Part shown: positions 18,061 to 26,898 of the stretch, piece by piece
How positions within the stretch are numbered: the first letter of the stretch is position 1
How the letters are laid out: each line of letters starts with the position of its first letter
Source: Diplonema japonicum
Lineage: Eukaryota > Euglenozoa > Diplonemea > Diplonemida > Diplonemidae
Length of the DNA: 64,000 bases
NCBI GenBank assembly: GCA_964019335.1
Contig: OZ025722.1
Span: 186,001 to 250,000, forward strand
Direction: 5' to 3'
Program-made: the position numbers and the translations under genes
The notes under the pieces: model-generated
What the model was told of the DNA's origin: nothing
The model's database searches: none
Seen by the model: only the letters and a program-made list of their open reading frames with translations

Positions 18061-19140
18061 ATGGAAAAGAAGAGAGTGAGAGCATCGCTGTCGGTAAAAT
18101 CCGCTGTCTCCACCGGCTTAAAAGAAGAGGTGCTTCAAAGAATATTCAAACAATGTCTAAACGAGCCCGATGACATTACCACGGAGTTGGAAAAGGACAG
18201 GAGAACCCTAGAACAAAGAGAAACCATTTTAAAAGACCGCCTGAAGGGCTTGGACAAAGCAGTCGAGAAGGAAGAAGCAAAACTGCTAGAAATTGAAAAA
18301 CGCGGGACCGACAAGGTCCGAAAAGGTTTTGAAAAGCTCGCCGCCGCGCTACAAAAACAAAGCAAGGCAGCAACCATGAGGACATACCTCGCAAAATGGA
18401 AATCAAAAAAATCAACAAAGACAACATTCCCTCCTTTGACTACACACATAACCATCAACATTAATGACAATTACCCATCAACACCCACCCCTACTTTTTC
18501 TTCCCACCAGCAACGTTCACCTCATGCTGTCCTAGCCATCATGGTCGACCTTTCTACCGGGATCTGCTCTGGTACCTGTCTCCACAGATCACCTACACCA
18601 GTACAATATATGGAATACACAAAAGGACCCGATACCTGCCTTCCATTCTTCCTCTCTTTGTGGGGCTTGGAGTATTTCACAACAAACGTGTGCGTTTTAG
18701 TAAACATGGAGGATCGTGACAGTCCAAGATTTGCCGATGTGATCGGTTCTATAGGGGGGAACGGGTGTGTTGTGTTTACACCGGGTGAGCTGATGGCAAA
18801 GATTCATGGTTGTTACAACTGTGTTGTGTTGAGTTGTAGTCAGTCTGTGTTGACAGGGAGTTTGGGTGAATCTGTCGTAATGTATCCACACCCGTATGAG
18901 GGGTTGGAGGATGCCGTTTTGACTGTTCTTGACCATGTGCAGTTTGCGGTGTTTGGTGTGAGGCACGCGGAGGAGTTTCTTTGTTTCGGGTTGCCGCCGC
19001 ATTTCCTCTCCCGGCTTCTTCCCTTTCCCCCGATCGCGTACCCGACACCCCGTTCGCTTCTCACTGCAGCGGTGCACTTTCTGCATGAAACCGACTTTTG
19101 GTCTGTTGAGTCGTCTCAGAGGGACACCATTTGTTTTTGA
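18061..19140 (+). CDS. Coiled-coil N-terminal protein, unknown (359 aa)
   Basis: The ATG at 18061 follows a T-rich tract; the open frame upstream lacks an ATG. Residues 1-120 are Lys/Glu-rich and predicted coiled coil (DRRTLEQRETILKDRLKGL). A Thr/Pro-rich linker (about 120-160) leads to a globular C-terminal half with many Cys, Phe and Leu residues (FTPGELMAKIHG, VLDHVQFAVFG). No family is recognised. Confidence 0.6.
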   Translation: MEKKRVRASLSVKSAVSTGLKEEVLQRIFKQCLNEPDDITTELEKDRRTLEQRETILKDRLKGLDKAVEKEEAKLLEIEKRGTDKVRKGFEKLAAALQKQSKAATMRTYLAKWKSKKSTKTTFPPLTTHITININDNYPSTPTPTFSSHQQRSPHAVLAIMVDLSTGICSGTCLHRSPTPVQYMEYTKGPDTCLPFFLSLWGLEYFTTNVCVLVNMEDRDSPRFADVIGSIGGNGCVVFTPGELMAKIHGCYNCVVLSCSQSVLTGSLGESVVMYPHPYEGLEDAVLTVLDHVQFAVFGVRHAEEFLCFGLPPHFLSRLLPFPPIAYPTPRSLLTAAVHFLHETDFWSVESSQRDTICF

Positions 19141-19539
19141 GAATTTTTTTTATTTTATTTTATTTTTTTTTGTATGCATTTCCTGGGATGGAGAGGGGAG
19201 GGGAGGTGGGGGAAAAAAGAAAAAAAAAATGGGATGAGAAATATATGTGTGTTTTTTTTTCTCCCATTTTTCTTATTCTTTTCTTTCTTCTCTCTGTCCC
19301 CCGCTCTTTTCTTATCTTTTTTTTAGGCGATCCTGTCACATACTGCAGGTTCCCTCAAGACATCTTTTTTCTTTCTTTCTAACGCTTCGTTTTCCCGCTC
19401 TTTTTTTTTTTTTTTTTGAATTTTTTTATTTCCACTTCTCTACACGATGATTTCTTTATTTCCATTTTCTTTTTGTCTTTTTCTGTTTGGAAGAAGAACC
19501 GAAACAAAAAAAAAAAAAAAAAAAAGTGGGAGGGGAAAC
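19141..19539. other. Intergenic, T/C-rich
   Basis: Low-complexity T and C tracts with a short G-rich patch near 19190-19230. Nothing gene-like is seen. The A run with AG at about 19525 just before the next gene probably carries its trans-splice acceptor. Confidence 0.5.
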
Positions 19540-20226
19540 ATGGGCCCTCCCAGATGCGTAAGGTGTGGCGGTAAGGATGACCTCCCTTTGGGTGGAAGCG
19601 TGTATCGGGAAATGTATGAAAAGACCAAAGAAAGCAACAAGGAGATAGCAGGGAAGATGGGGGAGTTAGAGGTGGAGTTGGAGAAGGTGAACACACGGTA
19701 CGAGAGGGAAAAGCGAAAACGAAAGGCACAGGAGGAATGGAAGGGAAAGGCGAAAGAGACGGCAAGACTCCTTAAGAAGTACCACAAGGCGCTGAAGGCT
19801 TCAAGGGAAGAAGTTAGCGAGCAAGCTCTACTCATCACGGACCTGAAGGAAGCCCTGCAGTCACGAGCGAGAAGAGCTCACACGGACACCCTCACCCACT
19901 ACCGCACCGAACTTTCGGACAGATCTTGGAGGGTGCCCGTATCTCCGCCCTCGTCGTCGCCCCCACCACAACCACAACCACAACCACAACCACAACCCCA
20001 TCCACACTCATTCCGTCCTACCGCAAAGCCACCACTCCCGCACCCAAGGGCCGCATCTCAACAAGCAGTAACAGTATCTATCGGTACTGAACAGTCCACA
20101 AGTTTAAACGATGACTTAATGCAGGTATTTCCTTTTTTTTTTTTTTTTTTTTTTTGGAAGAAAAAAAAAAAAAAAAAAAAGCTCGAGCAGGACCTGGCAG
20201 ATCTGCAGAAGTCTCTCCTCTCCTAG
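19540..20226 (+). CDS. Coiled-coil protein with CxxC motif and Pro-Gln tract, unknown (209 aa)
   Basis: Exons 19540-20124 and 20182-20226 join in phase 0. A CVRCGG motif sits at the N terminus (residues 6-11). Residues about 30-115 form a charged coiled coil, and a (PQ)n tract covers about 140-155. The intron (57 nt) starts GTATTT and contains a T run then an A run. An earlier AG at 20159-20160 is an alternative acceptor that would add seven residues, mostly lysines. Intron retention would also keep the frame. The start is the first ATG after the A run; the frame further upstream is homopolymer. Function unknown. Confidence 0.55.
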   Translation: MGPPRCVRCGGKDDLPLGGSVYREMYEKTKESNKEIAGKMGELEVELEKVNTRYEREKRKRKAQEEWKGKAKETARLLKKYHKALKASREEVSEQALLITDLKEALQSRARRAHTDTLTHYRTELSDRSWRVPVSPPSSSPPPQPQPQPQPQPHPHSFRPTAKPPLPHPRAASQQAVTVSIGTEQSTSLNDDLMQVFPFFFFFFFWKKKKKKKKLEQDLADLQKSLLS

Positions 20227-20334
20227 ATTCCCCCCACTCCACCCTTCTTCAGTTTCTATTTTTTTTTTTTAATCTTTTCGTACGGGAATACACAAAGGGG
20301 GAAAAAAAAGGGGGGCGGGAGGACGGGTGACAAA

Positions 20335-20997
20335 ATGGAAAGACGGCGATGGCCGGCCGACGCAGGGAGGGATCAGAAATGGGTGGGGATGGACCCGGCG
20401 AGAAGAGGGGGGTATCTTGGGGAGGCGGTGTGGCGGGCGAAGCACAGCGACATCGAGTCAGAGAGGAAGCTAAAACAAGTAATGGTGGCGGTGGTGGTGG
20501 GGTACTGCGCCAGCCTTGTGATGGGCTGGGACACCGTCAGGATCCTCTATGTGGTGTATGTTCTCGCGCTGCTGACAGTAGGCGTGGCGTGGTTCAAGTT
20601 GAGCCACTGGAAGCGGTGCCGGAACCTTGAGTGGAAGGACATCGCCTTTGTGTTCGCCCCTGACAGCATCTACACCCGACTCAAGGCGAAAAGGAAGAAA
20701 CCCGCTCCAGTCCCTAAACCCGTTACTGTGAAGCCCGCCAGCCCACAGCTCCCTGAGACCGCTCTGTCCCCTGTGTCAGCAGCGTCGCCTCTCCGGTCTA
20801 AGGGGCTCCCTCCCATCCCTATCACCACCTCTATGTCTCCATTCCGGCCGCAGTCCGTTGGTCAAGAGCAACCATGGAGCGGGAGTGGAGGGCCCGCGGT
20901 GTATTCGGGAGGACAGTTGCCTTCATCGTATCCCATCTCCCCTTCCTTCGGGGGGTACAGCCCTCAGTTGTATGGAGGAAAAAAAAGGGGGTGGTGA
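20335..20997 (+). CDS. Two-pass membrane protein with Pro/Ser/Gly-rich tail, unknown (220 aa)
   Basis: An amphipathic N terminus with conserved-looking charges (DIESERKLKQV) precedes two hydrophobic helices at about 49-63 and 69-87, separated by a short loop. A basic stretch follows, then a long Pro/Ser/Gly-rich tail (about 125-220). A hairpin topology with both ends in the cytosol resembles small ER or nuclear-envelope proteins such as Spo7/CNEP1R1, but no diagnostic motif is visible. Confidence 0.55.
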   Translation: MERRRWPADAGRDQKWVGMDPARRGGYLGEAVWRAKHSDIESERKLKQVMVAVVVGYCASLVMGWDTVRILYVVYVLALLTVGVAWFKLSHWKRCRNLEWKDIAFVFAPDSIYTRLKAKRKKPAPVPKPVTVKPASPQLPETALSPVSAASPLRSKGLPPIPITTSMSPFRPQSVGQEQPWSGSGGPAVYSGGQLPSSYPISPSFGGYSPQLYGGKKRGW

Positions 20998-21056
20998 ATA
21001 AAGAAAGAAAGAAAAAAAAGAAGAAAAAAAAAAAAAAAAAAAAAAAAAAAAACAAA

Positions 21057-21233
21057 GTTCCCTAGCACCTACACCCGAGGTGCGACGTTCGTTGGCGTAC
21101 GGGTCTCCTCAGAGCAGGTTTCTTTTTTTTTTTTTTTTTTTTTTGCTTGGAAAAATTTAAAAAAAAAAAAAAAAGATACAGTTCTTGCGAATTCGAGCGG
21201 ACGCCTGCTGATTTCAGGTTCCGTGCTTCCCCG
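21057..21233 (+). other. 5' leader of the 21234 gene, with possible 5' UTR intron and hairpin
   Basis: The segment has no ATG. 21057-21119 is complex sequence and contains a 6-bp hairpin (GCACCT...AGGTGC, 7-nt loop). GTTTCT (from 21118) to AAAAAG (about 21174) has intron-like ends and the same T-run/A-run make-up as introns in this window. A second AG lies at 21216-21217, 16 bases before the ATG. Either AG could be the trans-splice acceptor. Confidence 0.35.
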
Positions 21234-22377
21234 ATGCCCCAGGACCCTCACACCCCACTCAACCAGCTTGCCGACAGCAGCTACCGAAGCATTCTGAAGC
21301 TGACCAACAGGGAGGGCACGTCTCTCAGCGCCGAGGCGGGCACCCTGCACAGGGACATCTTCAACCACCTGAACGTGTTGGATAAACAGGTACTATTTCC
21401 TTTCCCCCTCCCTCTTCTTTAAATACCTTCCACCCCACAGATACACGAAGTCGAGAAGGGGATCAGGGACTTCAAGGACAGCAAGGAGCTCAAAGACTTC
21501 GATTCGGGGAAAATCGAGCAGTTTCAAACCGTCTACTCCCTCCAGGAGCTGGTATCGTTCATTTTTTTTTTTTTTTCATTTTTTTTTTTTTCATAAATTT
21601 ACAACCCAGGCTGAAGTCGAACCCACAGCAGCAGTTCAAGCATTTGGGACGGGTTTCGGAGGGTTGGGGGGGTTCAACAACGCTGCCGCATCGCAGCAGG
21701 CTCCGAAGAAGAAAGGAGAGAAACTAAAAGAAGACCTGGAAAAACTGTCGAGAGAACTGCAAATGAGGGGCGACTTGGAGGTCTGGGGCGGTACTAGACC
21801 GGGGAAGGGCGACAAAGTGAGGCTTCGCCAGGTTCTGACAAAAAGGCTCAAAATGGAACGAATGCTGGCGGTGGAGAAAAACTACCACATCGATGCAAGC
21901 GGCGCGCAGTCAAGAGCACAGCGACAGAGGTTCATCCACCGTGTCCGAGCGATCTCTGCAGACGGGCACACCGACCACCACAGAGACGACTACGAAAAGG
22001 TAATTGTGCACTGTTTTGCCTCACTCTTAGACACCCACTACCACGGATCCCGCTCCACTCTGAACGTAGACTGGTCTGGTGCCAACCCGGTCCTTCGTTA
22101 CACTTCAAGCAGATGCCCTGGTCTGCTGTCCCTTACCATCGAGTCCACCACCTACCTTGGCCAGACTATCTACTCTGTTAAGCATTCTGATACCGATCTT
22201 GGGATTGACACGGCTTACTACACCAATCCAGGGAAGTCTCTATATGAGGCGCTCCTCTTTTTCCTGCATATTTTCGATTCTAAGATGACCAAGCAGGACC
22301 TCCGCACCAGCCGTGCACGCCAGCAAACACTTTTCGGGACCATCAGCAGGAGGGTCATGCTCGATAAGGAGTACTAA
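21234..22377 (+). CDS. Three-exon protein, unknown (344 aa)
   Basis: Exons 21234-21389, 21441-21551 and 21610-22377 join in phase 0 (52+37+255 codons). Introns are GTACTA...CACAG (51 nt) and GTATCG...CCCAG (58 nt) and, unlike others here, end in a conventional C-rich acceptor. Residues 1-90 are helical. A short Phe-Gly-rich patch (AFGTGFGGLGGF) sits near 98. A basic coiled coil (about 120-180) and a globular C-terminal half with many Tyr and Thr follow. The FG patch is too small to call a nucleoporin. No family is recognised. Confidence 0.6.
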
Positions 22378-22586
22378 AAAAAAAAGGGGGAAAAAAAAAG
22401 AAATTTAATTAACAATAGTGTGTCGTTTTTTTTTTTTTTTCTTTTTTTGTACTTTCCCCTCCCCCCCCCCCCCCCCCACCTTGATCAGATCCGTTATATT
22501 AGACCGACACACAAAAAAAAAAAAAAAAAAAAGAAAGGAGGAAAAAGAAAAAAAAGAAGTAGATAAAAAAAAAAAAAGACAATTAA

Positions 22587-24385
22587 CCATCTATCAACGA
22601 GCGTCTATATATAGACGATTTGAAAAAAAATCTTTTACGCAAAGGGCTTTCAATGCAATACGGCCCGGCCCTTTCTTGCCGGCGGGGTCCTGCGCGGAAA
22701 ATATGAAAATAAACTAAATGCTGCCCTAACTTAACAAGAAAATGAAAAAATAAAAAAAAACGCCAGCCCAAATTTACCCTTAAAAATCACTTCAAAAAAA
22801 GGCGCCCGGAAAGAGGCCGGAAGAGGACGTTATGAGTGATGGCAGCACTGATGGCTCATCCCTATTATGCAATTTTGATACAAACAGTGATTCTGACACG
22901 AATTCGACCGATTCCGAGTCACAGCAGGGTGATTGGACGGCAAAGCCGGAGCAGTTGGAAGGCATCCGGTTTCGTGAAGATCGGAATCCTTGTGGACCCT
23001 GTTTTGACATCAGAGGCTCAACGCCATTCCATATATTCTCCCAAATGCTCGTCCAAACTTTATTCGGGTCATAACTTCGAACAATGTGGCAAATGCGGCT
23101 AAAAAAGGTGTCTCCCTGGATCTCGATGCTGCTTCTCTGCGTACCTTCCTAGGTGTCCTTTTGTCGATGGACTTGGATATCAAGCCAGATTATTCTGATT
23201 ACTGGTGCACTGGCTCCACGTTTCTCAACTACACCTGGGTACGCTACCGTCATGTCAAGAGACCGCTTTTTGACTATTCTGGGAAATCTGTGTTTCCACA
23301 GCGAAACAAACAAGCGTGCTGACTTCTACCTATCGCGAAGGCCTCCCGGAGATCATGGATGCCCCAAAGAAGCGAGGCCTCAAGCCCAAGGACGCGCATC
23401 CCGTGGGGACACAGTTCCACCAGCACGCGAGCATCCTTTGCACCACAACGTGGCATGACATCAAGCCTGTGTGCTTTCTATCGACGTTGGATGTTCCAGT
23501 GAAGTCAAATTTGACCGTCCGCCAAAAGAGAATGAAAGCCGGAAAGGACATCTTGTTCCCCACCAAGTGCATATTTACAACACCGCAATGGGCGGAACCG
23601 ACCTGGGTGATGCTGTGACAAAACGCCATAAACGCTCCCTTATGACTTAAAAGTGGCCCCTAAAAGTATTTTCGTACTTGTTAGGTAAATCTCTGGCGAA
23701 TGCTTGGCTTGTTTGGAAAGAAGCCTTGCCCCCCAACACCCTGAGTACGAACGACAGTGTATTGACGCCTTTCAAAGAGGCAGTCATCGAAGGGCTACTA
23801 GGGAGGCAGTCTAAACAGCAGATAAAGTCAACTACAGAGCAGGCTGCCCCAATACCATGCCCCGAAACACAGAACAAGTGCTTTGAGACCCCAATGCGCC
23901 GTGACAGTACCTTCTGGGACCATTTCCCCGAAAAAGTAGTGCAACGTGCGGTGCAAGCATTTCAAGTCGAAAAGACCCCTATTTCAGTGTTCAGCCTGCT
24001 TGGTACAACTTTGCGTGACTCCGTGCTTCAAAGACTGCCACCTTGCCGGGGATACCCCCCAGAAACCCCTCTCGGGGTCAAAAAAGAAGTCCCCCAGCCC
24101 TGGGGCACGTACGAACCGCGACAAGAAGGCCTTAAATAGCTTTTTATAGAATTTTACAGTCGATTTTTTTTGACTTGTTTTTTGTACCCCCTCTCGAGCA
24201 CTTCAGGAACGATATTTTTGACAATGTTGTGGGGGTGGGCCCTGCTGTGGGCACCCTCTCTCTAGAATTGGGACATCTGGAGGCATTTTCGGGGGCATAT
24301 AGCCCCGGCGTTGCGCTAGAATAGCTTTTTTTGAAGTTTTGAAAATTTACCCCCTGGTGGGCAAAAATGGTCCGTTGGTAGATGG
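22587..24385 (+). mobile_element. Decayed piggyBac-type DNA transposon with TTAA flanks and matching ends
   Basis: The ends are inverted repeats: CCATCTATCAACGA at the left, and the reverse complement of the right end reads CCATCTACCAACGG (12 of 14 match). Both ends abut TTAA (22583-22586, 24386-24389), the target duplicated by piggyBac elements. A 16-bp palindrome (CGTCTATATATAGACG, 22602-22617) lies just inside the left end. The interior carries a broken transposase on the + strand. Confidence 0.8.
22832..24139 (+). pseudogene. piggyBac transposase pseudogene
   Basis: An acidic N terminus starts at 22832. In successive frames come LRTFLGVLLSMDL and DYWCTGS (about 23140-23220), RFLTILGNLCFHSE (about 23260), WHDIKPVCFLSTL (about 23450), YNTAMGGTDLGD (about 23575), KWPLKVFSYLLGKSLANAW (about 23650) and a cysteine-rich C-terminal finger (CKHF, CSACLVQLCVTPCF, about 23950-24040). 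At least four frame changes and an in-frame TAA separate them. Most of the catalytic core between the RFLTIL and WHDIKP motifs is deleted, so no active protein can be made. Confidence 0.8.
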
Positions 24386-24596
24386 TTAAAAAGGTTTTTT
24401 TAAAACCTTTTTGTTTCGCCTTCCCTAATTTTTCTTTTTTTTTTTTAAAGATCAGAAATTTCTTTTTTTTATTATTTCTCTCTCCCCCCCCCCCTTTTTT
24501 TTCCCCCGATCTCCTGACAAAGAGAAAAAAAAAAGCCTCAAAGGAAGAGAGAAAAAAAAATTACAAAAAAAAAAAAAAAAAAAAAAAAAAAACACA

Positions 24597-25802
24597 ATGA
24601 GCATCGGTGTCAGAATAACAACAGAAGCAGGGAAGAATACAATGAACCATCTCAGCAGGATAATGGCGGCGGTGAAATCACACGGGAGGCATCACAAAGG
24701 AGGGAGCAAGTACGGCCCGTCGAAAGAACTGGTGTTAGTCCTACAGAACGCGCGAAAAAAAGGAAGGCTCGACCTCATCCACTACAACATGGCACTCTCG
24801 GTTGCGAAACGTATAGGAAACGGAGAGCTAGCAGACTGGGTCCTGGGAGGCATGGCGACTGACGGTGTAAAAGGCAACAGCGAAACCTACAGCTATGCCA
24901 TGACCGCCCATGCTGACAACGGGAAAATATCCGACGTTGCCCGGCTATGGAGAGAAATGAACAGAAACTCTATCAACCCACCCCAAGAGTGTTACTCTGC
25001 AATGATGAAGGCTCTGTACAAAGACGCAGTAGTACACCGGACAGACCTGTCATCCCTTCCAAGGATACGAAATTTAAAAATATTCAAAGCGATGCTTGAA
25101 CGACGGTTCGCCCCCTCGCACCGCCACTATGGATACCTGCTTCGCCATGCGAAAAACGAACACTTAGCTTTGGACCTTTACAGGTTTTGCATCAACAAAC
25201 ACCACGAACCGGGAAACCTCACTCTGGGTCTACTTGTATTCTATGAGAATCAGTACAAGCATGGGAAGGCCGACGCGAGAGATTCGATTAAAAATTTCAT
25301 GAACAACACCAATCCCTCCGACAGAACACACGATTGTCATAACGGAGTTTTAAGATGTTGTTTTGAAGCAGGCATGCATGCGGAGTGCGAGGCGTACTTC
25401 GTCGAATATGTTGAAGAACATGAAGCCCGACCACCTGGCGTGCATTTTATCTTGCAAAACGCTGCTGTACTTATACGGGAGATGACGTCTTTCGGTGATC
25501 GAGAGGCGATGAAGCACATGTCTACCCGCAGGTTTGAGTCACTTCGTAAAGGTGTCGATATGCGGCCGTTAAACATGATTTGGGAAGCCCTCGTCGAGGT
25601 TTACCTGGCGGCGGCAGACATAGAGGGTGCGAAGGGGATTATGGGGCTGATAGCAGCGGAGGACGTTGCCATCAGCAAGCATCTCAACAACCTCGCCACT
25701 GAATCCCTCGGTATGCCGCCCCTACGCGGCACACATGATGTCAACATCCCGCAGTCAGAGAAATTTCTCGGCAGGCTTGCCAGCTCCACACGTATCAACT
25801 GA
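24597..25802 (+). CDS. Pentatricopeptide-repeat (PPR) protein (401 aa)
   Basis: Helical hairpins of about 35 residues with PPR features run from about residue 60 to 390 (such as HYNMALSVAKRIGNG, TYSYAMTAHADNGKISDVAR, CYSAMMKALYKD, HYGYLLRHAKNE, HNGVLRCCFEAGMHAECE). PPR proteins bind RNA in a modular way and mostly act on organelle transcripts. The N terminus is basic with few acids over 40 residues, fitting a mitochondrial presequence. In a diplonemid such a protein would suit mitochondrial RNA processing (inference). The ATG follows an A run and CACA. Confidence 0.7.
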   Translation: MSIGVRITTEAGKNTMNHLSRIMAAVKSHGRHHKGGSKYGPSKELVLVLQNARKKGRLDLIHYNMALSVAKRIGNGELADWVLGGMATDGVKGNSETYSYAMTAHADNGKISDVARLWREMNRNSINPPQECYSAMMKALYKDAVVHRTDLSSLPRIRNLKIFKAMLERRFAPSHRHYGYLLRHAKNEHLALDLYRFCINKHHEPGNLTLGLLVFYENQYKHGKADARDSIKNFMNNTNPSDRTHDCHNGVLRCCFEAGMHAECEAYFVEYVEEHEARPPGVHFILQNAAVLIREMTSFGDREAMKHMSTRRFESLRKGVDMRPLNMIWEALVEVYLAAADIEGAKGIMGLIAAEDVAISKHLNNLATESLGMPPLRGTHDVNIPQSEKFLGRLASSTRIN

Positions 25803-25891
25803 AAACCCTTACGAACCGTAAACCGAGTTTTTTTTTTTTTTTTTTGTGTCTGCGAAGGGAAGGGGGGTGGGCTTTGAAAAAAAAAATAATA

Positions 25892-25940
25892 AAGAGGTAA
25901 AAGGAAATCCCTGATCTGGGACGTCCTGTCTTGTTCTTCT
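25892..25940 (+). repeat. Copy 3 (diverged) of the dispersed hairpin element
   Basis: GGAAATCCCTGATCTGGGA then CGTCC aligns with GGAGGTTCCTGTTCTGGAA then CGTCC of the 53.4-kb copy. The stem changes from TTCC/GGAA to TCCC/GGGA, which keeps pairing. The flanks are only partly similar. Confidence 0.35.
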
Positions 25941-26079
25941 ACCAAAACAAAAAAAAAAAAAACTCGATAAAATTTCAGCCGATTTTGGGGGGTCTTGTCG
26001 TGGGGGGTCCGTGGAGTTATGCTGGGCTAAAAAGGGCAGCATTCAGCCCGATTTGGTGCCCTGAACTCTAGGATTGAGG

Positions 26080-26600
26080 TCAGTCCGGAGACTTTTTGGG
26101 GCTGTGGGATGAAAAAAGCAACTTGTGAGTTTTTTTTCCAGCTGGGGTAGCATGCAAAGGTGAGGTAGCGCTGTATGTCAACGAATCGGTTTGCTCATTT
26201 TTCTCAAAAGCCGGGATAGTTAAATTAGAATTTGTTGTCCAGCTCTTCATGTTCGGTGCCGAGCGTAAACCCATTAACAGGACCAACCCAAGCCAAATTT
26301 TGTACTCTGGGATGGAAAGATTCAGATTCCGCTGTTTTTTTGAATCGAAACGACCGTTCGTGGAAGAAACTATGAGCTCAAGACCGCGTGTGTAAAAAAA
26401 AAAAGATAAAAAACACCCTCCTCATTGCCCGCTTCACCTAGAGGTGTCCTAAGCCCACCTTTTCACGGAAATGATATGTTTCGGACCTTTGGGAGTATTT
26501 CTCCCACCCAAGCATCGTTTCCGGCCCCTTTGACCGCCTCATCGTCTTTTTCTTCTTTATCTGACCAGTCGGGGGAGACTCACGTTTTCGCTGCTATTTT
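26080..26600 (-). pseudogene. Second piggyBac-like transposase fragment, minus strand
   Basis: Reverse-strand reading from about 26385 down gives LELIVSSTN, then NLSIPEYKIWLGLVLLMGL, then RSAPNMKSWTTN, which match in order the piggyBac region around the conserved LLxMG-x-P-x-YW block. An acidic stretch with stops (DWSDKEEKDDEAVKG) lies upstream near 26560, as expected for its N terminus. The catalytic and C-terminal parts are missing, and I find no TTAA-flanked ends. Confidence 0.5.
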
Positions 26601-26898
26601 GACCATCTGATTTCATTTTAAGCCAACCCTGCCGGTTTCAATTAAAACAAAACTTTTAACGCAAAATGTAGTTCCAAGACAAAATAAACCGCGCAACAAT
26701 GCCATATTTTGAAGTCCAGGGACCGTGTTCAAAAAAAAGTACTTAGCGAAAAAGCAAATTTTGAAATAAGGACAAAAACGTCCGCGCGGGCGTTTAAAGG
26801 TTATTATTAGAATTTTATTATTTTCCCCAAAGTACACTCGCACAAACCGAGAGAGAGCGCAGGGGAAGAGGGAGATAATAATTAAAAAAAAAAAAAAA

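Larger units (their letters stand above)
25803..26898. other. Intergenic with transposon remnants
   Basis: About 1.1 kb. It holds copy 3 of the dispersed hairpin element (about 25892-25940) and a piggyBac-like fragment on the - strand (about 26080-26600). The last 290 bases are AT-rich without recognised content; the A run ending at 26898 leads into the gephyrin start. Confidence 0.5.

Noticed and set aside
22031-22051. Possible intron (GTAATT...CTCTTAG) in the last exon of the 21234 gene
   Set aside because: It is 31 nt long and its removal would break a frame that stays open and protein-like on both sides.
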